A stretch of DNA of 8,187 nt from Fimbriimonadaceae bacterium (GTDB lineage Bacteria; Armatimonadota; Fimbriimonadia; Fimbriimonadales; Fimbriimonadaceae). Positions 5,281-8,187 of the stretch are shown here, in pieces. The stretch is taken from positions 1 to 8,187 of the forward strand of contig JAKRSE010000323.1 of NCBI GenBank assembly GCA_022402505.1. Reading direction: 5' to 3'. Within the stretch, counting starts at the first letter, position 1, and each line of letters opens with the position of its first letter. The notes below the pieces were generated by a model. It was given only the letters and a program-made list of their open reading frames with translations. It ran no database searches and was not told the DNA's origin. A program made the translations under genes and the position numbers.

Positions 5281-7199
5281 GCCGGCCCCTGTTCGACGGC
5301 TTTCCGCCCGTCTCCTCGGATGCCTGGGCGGAGCTCGTCCTGAAGGACCTGAAGGGCGGCGATCCCGAGAAGCTCCTCAAGACCCGGACTGAAGACGGCC
5401 TTGTCATCCAGGCGATCTCCCGGCGCGAGCATCTGCCGGAAACCCTGCCGGGTCCCCTCCGATCCGCCGGCCCGGACGGCAGCCCCAACGGCTGGGTCAA
5501 CCGGGAAGAGATCCGCGAGAAGGATCTGGCCGCTGCCAACAACCACGCCAAGACCTGCTTGATGCGGGGCGCGGAAGAGCTGGCCTGGTACCTCTTCCCG
5601 ATCTCCTCCGGGAGTCTGGATGCGGAGGCCTTCGCGCGTCTCACGGCCGGAGTCCATCTGGAGATGGTTCCGGTTCACTGGCTCGCCGGCCCTCTCGCCC
5701 CGCAGACCGCCCTGCTCCTGATTCAAGAGGCCGAGCGCCGGGGAATCCTGCCGGAGAAATTGACCGGCTCCCTCGACCTGGACCCGATCATGGACATCGG
5801 TGCGGCCTGGACCGACGGCGATCTGGATGCTTGGGAAGACGACTGGCAGAAGGTTCTCGACCTGTTGGAGACGAGGCTGACCGGGATGCGAACTCTCTGC
5901 ATTCGAGGCAGCATGTTCGGGAAGGCGGGCGCGACCGAGATTCAAGAGCTCGCCTTCAGCCTCGCCCTGCTGGACGAGTATCTCTCTCGCCTGCCGGAAG
6001 GCCGTCGGCAGGAGATTGCCGCCAGGGCCGAGGTTCGGTTCTCGGTGACCAACCGCTTCCTGGTCGAAGCGGCCCGGCTTCGCGCCTCCCGCGTTCTCCT
6101 CGCCAACCTCTTCGCCGCTCACGGGGTCGAGGGCCATCCGGCGATCCACTGCGTGACCACTTCGGTCACCAAGACCCTCTATGATCCCCACAACAACCTG
6201 CTGCGGGCGACCTTGGAGGCGATGTCGGCCGTGCTGGGAGGCTGCGACAGCCTCACCGTGGCCGCCTACGACCAGGGCTACGAGTCGCCCGACGAGTTCA
6301 GCGAGCACCTCGCCCGCAACACGATGACGCTGCTGAGGGATGAGGCCGGCCTGAACAAGGTCGCCGATCCACTCGCTGGAGCCTACGAGCTGGAGCGCCT
6401 GACCCGCGAAGTCGGCGAGGCCGCCTGGGCACTCTTTGGCCAGATCCGTGACGCCGGCGGATTCGTTGCAGCCTGGAAGTCGGGTCTGATTCCGAACCTT
6501 CTGGCCGAGTCTCGACAGGCCAAGGTGAAGGCCGCCGGACGCCGACAGGCTCCGATCGTCGGGACCTCCGTCTACCCGAACCCCAAGGAGAGGCGGCTGG
6601 CGGAAGCCTCCGCGCCCTCCAGCCTGGCCCGCATGAGCCTCCGCGACCGATTCGATCTGGATCGGGTCACCCGGAAGGGGACGGGAGACTGGGCCATTCC
6701 CGGCTCGGTCGTCGGCGATTCGCCGCTGAATCCGTTCCGACCCAGCTGGCCGTTCGAGCATCTCCGGCTCAAGGCGGAGCGGCACGCCGCCCTGGGCAGG
6801 CCGATGCCCAAGATCGTCCTTCTTCTCACCGGAGATCGGACGATGAGGAACGCCCGGGCCGGATTCTGCCGGGGCTTCCTGCAATCCGGAGGTCTGGAGG
6901 TGACGGAGGTCGCGGTGACCGACTGGACTGCCGCCGCCGGCATCGAGGCCGACCTGTTGATCCTCTGCAGCAGCGATGCCGAGTATGCCGCGGCGCTTGC
7001 GGATCTGAAGGCGGCCGGGGCCTCCGCGCCGATCTGGATCGCCGGCTCACCCGCCGATGCCGACGCCCTGCGCGAAGCAGGCGCCGAGGACTTCATCCAC
7101 ATCCGGCTGGACGTGCCGACGACGATTCTGAAGCTGCAGGACCGATTCGACATCGCCGAGCTGCCGCTCCAAGGACCTCTGGACCCCACCAAGAAATGA
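5277..7199 (+). CDS. mutA: Methylmalonyl-CoA mutase small (beta) subunit
   Basis: A 640-residue non-catalytic partner of MutB in the heterodimeric, adenosylcobalamin-dependent mutase that interconverts (R)-methylmalonyl-CoA and succinyl-CoA. Residues about 1-470 form the mutase barrel: DAWAELVLKDLKGGDPEKLL at the N terminus and, further on, HCVTTSVTKTLYDPHNNLLRATLEAMSAVLGGCDSLTVAAYD split over the substrate region, then LARNTMTLLRDEAGLNKVADPLAGAY. Residues about 510-625 are a degenerate B12-binding domain. Where an active subunit has DxHxxG, this protein has D520-R-T-M-R-N525, so the cobalt-ligating histidine and the glycine are missing, as is normal for MutA. The length is near the 638 residues known for Propionibacterium. 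The start is TTG, supported by GAGGAAGGA upstream. The stop overlaps the mutB start (ATGA), consistent with 1:1 coupled synthesis. The reading frame is intact. Confidence 0.94.
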   Translation: MSRPLFDGFPPVSSDAWAELVLKDLKGGDPEKLLKTRTEDGLVIQAISRREHLPETLPGPLRSAGPDGSPNGWVNREEIREKDLAAANNHAKTCLMRGAEELAWYLFPISSGSLDAEAFARLTAGVHLEMVPVHWLAGPLAPQTALLLIQEAERRGILPEKLTGSLDLDPIMDIGAAWTDGDLDAWEDDWQKVLDLLETRLTGMRTLCIRGSMFGKAGATEIQELAFSLALLDEYLSRLPEGRRQEIAARAEVRFSVTNRFLVEAARLRASRVLLANLFAAHGVEGHPAIHCVTTSVTKTLYDPHNNLLRATLEAMSAVLGGCDSLTVAAYDQGYESPDEFSEHLARNTMTLLRDEAGLNKVADPLAGAYELERLTREVGEAAWALFGQIRDAGGFVAAWKSGLIPNLLAESRQAKVKAAGRRQAPIVGTSVYPNPKERRLAEASAPSSLARMSLRDRFDLDRVTRKGTGDWAIPGSVVGDSPLNPFRPSWPFEHLRLKAERHAALGRPMPKIVLLLTGDRTMRNARAGFCRGFLQSGGLEVTEVAVTDWTAAAGIEADLLILCSSDAEYAAALADLKAAGASAPIWIAGSPADADALREAGAEDFIHIRLDVPTTILKLQDRFDIAELPLQGPLDPTKK

Positions 7200-8187
7200 G
7201 CGCAAAACTGCCCCCCATCGACTGGACCCTGGGACCGAAATCGGAGGCCGGCGAGGCCGTCTGGCTGACTCCGGAATCGATCCCGGTGAAGCCCGCCTAC
7301 GAGGCTTCCGACCTGGAAGGACTGGAGCACCTGGACTACGCGGCCGGCCTCCCGCCCTATCTGCGCGGCCCCTATTCCACCATGTACGCGCTGCGGCCGT
7401 GGACGATCCGGCAGTACGCCGGATTCAGCACCGCCGAGGAGAGCAACCGGTTCTACCGAGCCAACCTCGCCGCCGGGCAGATGGGCCTCAGCGTCGCCTT
7501 CGACCTCCCGACCCACCGCGGATACGACTCGGACAATGAACGGGTCGTGGGGGATGTCGGCAAGGCGGGGGTCGCCATCGACAGCGTCGAGGACATGAAG
7601 GTCCTCTTCGACCAGATCCCCCTGGACCGGATGTCGGTGAGCATGACGATGAACGGCGCCGTGCTGCCGATCATGGCCTTCTACATTGTCGCCGCCGAAG
7701 AGCAGGGGGTCGCCACCGACAAGCTGAGCGGCACGATCCAGAACGACATCCTCAAGGAATTCATGGTGCGGAACACCTACATCTATCCGCCCAAGCCTTC
7801 CATGAAGATCATCGCCGACATCTTCCGGTACTGCGCCGAGAAGATGCCGAAGTTCAACTGCATCAGCATCAGCGGCTACCACATGCAGGAAGCCGGGGCG
7901 ACCTCCGACATCGAGCTTGCCTACACCCTGGCCGATGGTCTGGAGTATCTCCGCACCGGAATCCAGGCCGGCCTGAGCGTGGACGACTTCGCGCCGCGGA
8001 TCAGCTTCTTCTGGGACATCGGCATGAACCACTTCATGGAAGTGGCCAAGATGCGGGCCGCCCGCCTGCTCTGGGCCAAGATCGTGAAGGGCTTCGAACC
8101 GAAGAACGCCAAGTCGATGGCTCTGCGCACACACAGCCAGACCTCCGGCTGGAGCCTCACGGAGCAGGACCCCTTCAACCACGTGTC
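7196..8187 (+). CDS. mutB: Methylmalonyl-CoA mutase large (alpha) subunit, partial (3' end outside window)
   Basis: The first 330 codons of the catalytic subunit are present; the family is usually a little over 700 residues, so the rest of the barrel and the B12-binding domain lie beyond the window. The conserved core is nearly invariant: YLRGPYSTMYALRPWTIRQY, GLSVAFDLPTHRGYDSD, VGDVGKAGVAIDSVEDM, SVSMTMNGAVLPIMAFY, LSGTIQNDILKEFMVRNTY, and ISISGYHMQEAGATSDIE. With a constant offset of 15 from Propionibacterium numbering, the active-site residues are Y74 (for Y89), R192 (for R207) and H229 (for H244), all intact. It begins in an ATGA overlap with mutA and has no independent strong ribosome site. 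A meaB-type chaperone often follows mutB in other genomes but cannot be checked here. Confidence 0.97.
   Translation, partial: MSAKLPPIDWTLGPKSEAGEAVWLTPESIPVKPAYEASDLEGLEHLDYAAGLPPYLRGPYSTMYALRPWTIRQYAGFSTAEESNRFYRANLAAGQMGLSVAFDLPTHRGYDSDNERVVGDVGKAGVAIDSVEDMKVLFDQIPLDRMSVSMTMNGAVLPIMAFYIVAAEEQGVATDKLSGTIQNDILKEFMVRNTYIYPPKPSMKIIADIFRYCAEKMPKFNCISISGYHMQEAGATSDIELAYTLADGLEYLRTGIQAGLSVDDFAPRISFFWDIGMNHFMEVAKMRAARLLWAKIVKGFEPKNAKSMALRTHSQTSGWSLTEQDPFNHV

Noticed and set aside
6834..6851. Loss of the B12-binding DxHxxG motif in MutA as a possible inactivation
   Set aside because: Small subunits of heterodimeric methylmalonyl-CoA mutases normally lack this motif; the frame is intact, so it is not a pseudogene.
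5250..8182. Long open frames on the minus strand opposite mutA and mutB (544 and 536 codons)
   Set aside because: They are shadows of GC-rich plus-strand genes with intact conserved motifs; their composition (many Arg, Gly, Val, Asp runs) lacks domain features.

Overview
The window is GC-rich bacterial DNA with tightly packed genes, ATGA-type stop/start overlaps and TGA as the stop codon of all seven genes whose 3' end is inside it. It encodes most of a soluble, Propionibacterium-type route between pyruvate/oxaloacetate, propionyl-CoA and succinyl-CoA. The sequence does not identify the organism. Protein similarity to Propionibacterium transcarboxylase is clear, but the small genes around it point to a lineage outside the classical propionibacteria (inference).

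Layout: (1) 1-356, minus strand: receiver part of an OmpR-type response regulator, cut by the window edge. (2) 357-492: divergent intergenic region with a three-copy CTCAC motif near the regulator and a GC-rich hairpin near the next gene. (3) 493-2613, plus strand: 5S carboxyltransferase subunit, an overlapping 89-residue protein resembling the tail of OadG/MmdD subunits but lacking a membrane helix, and a 107-residue unrecognised protein. (4) 2680-2729: a strong intrinsic terminator. (5) 2849-8187, plus strand: 12S carboxyltransferase subunit, 1.3S-like biotin carrier, methylmalonyl-CoA epimerase, methylmalonyl-CoA mutase small subunit (TTG start) and mutase large subunit, which runs off the window.

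How the genes work together: 5S moves a carboxyl group between oxaloacetate and the biotin on the carrier, and 12S moves it between biotin and propionyl-CoA/methylmalonyl-CoA. The epimerase interconverts (S)- and (R)-methylmalonyl-CoA, and the B12-dependent MutA/MutB mutase interconverts (R)-methylmalonyl-CoA and succinyl-CoA. Direction (propionate formation or propionate use) cannot be read from sequence. No biotin carboxylase and no membrane decarboxylase beta subunit is present here, which favours an ATP-independent transcarboxylase over propionyl-CoA carboxylase or a sodium pump, though either could be encoded elsewhere.

The most interesting points are the soluble OadG-tail-like protein coupled to 5S, the unrecognised cysteine-containing 107-residue protein in the same unit, the terminator that splits 5S from its partner subunits, and the direct repeats upstream of the response regulator.
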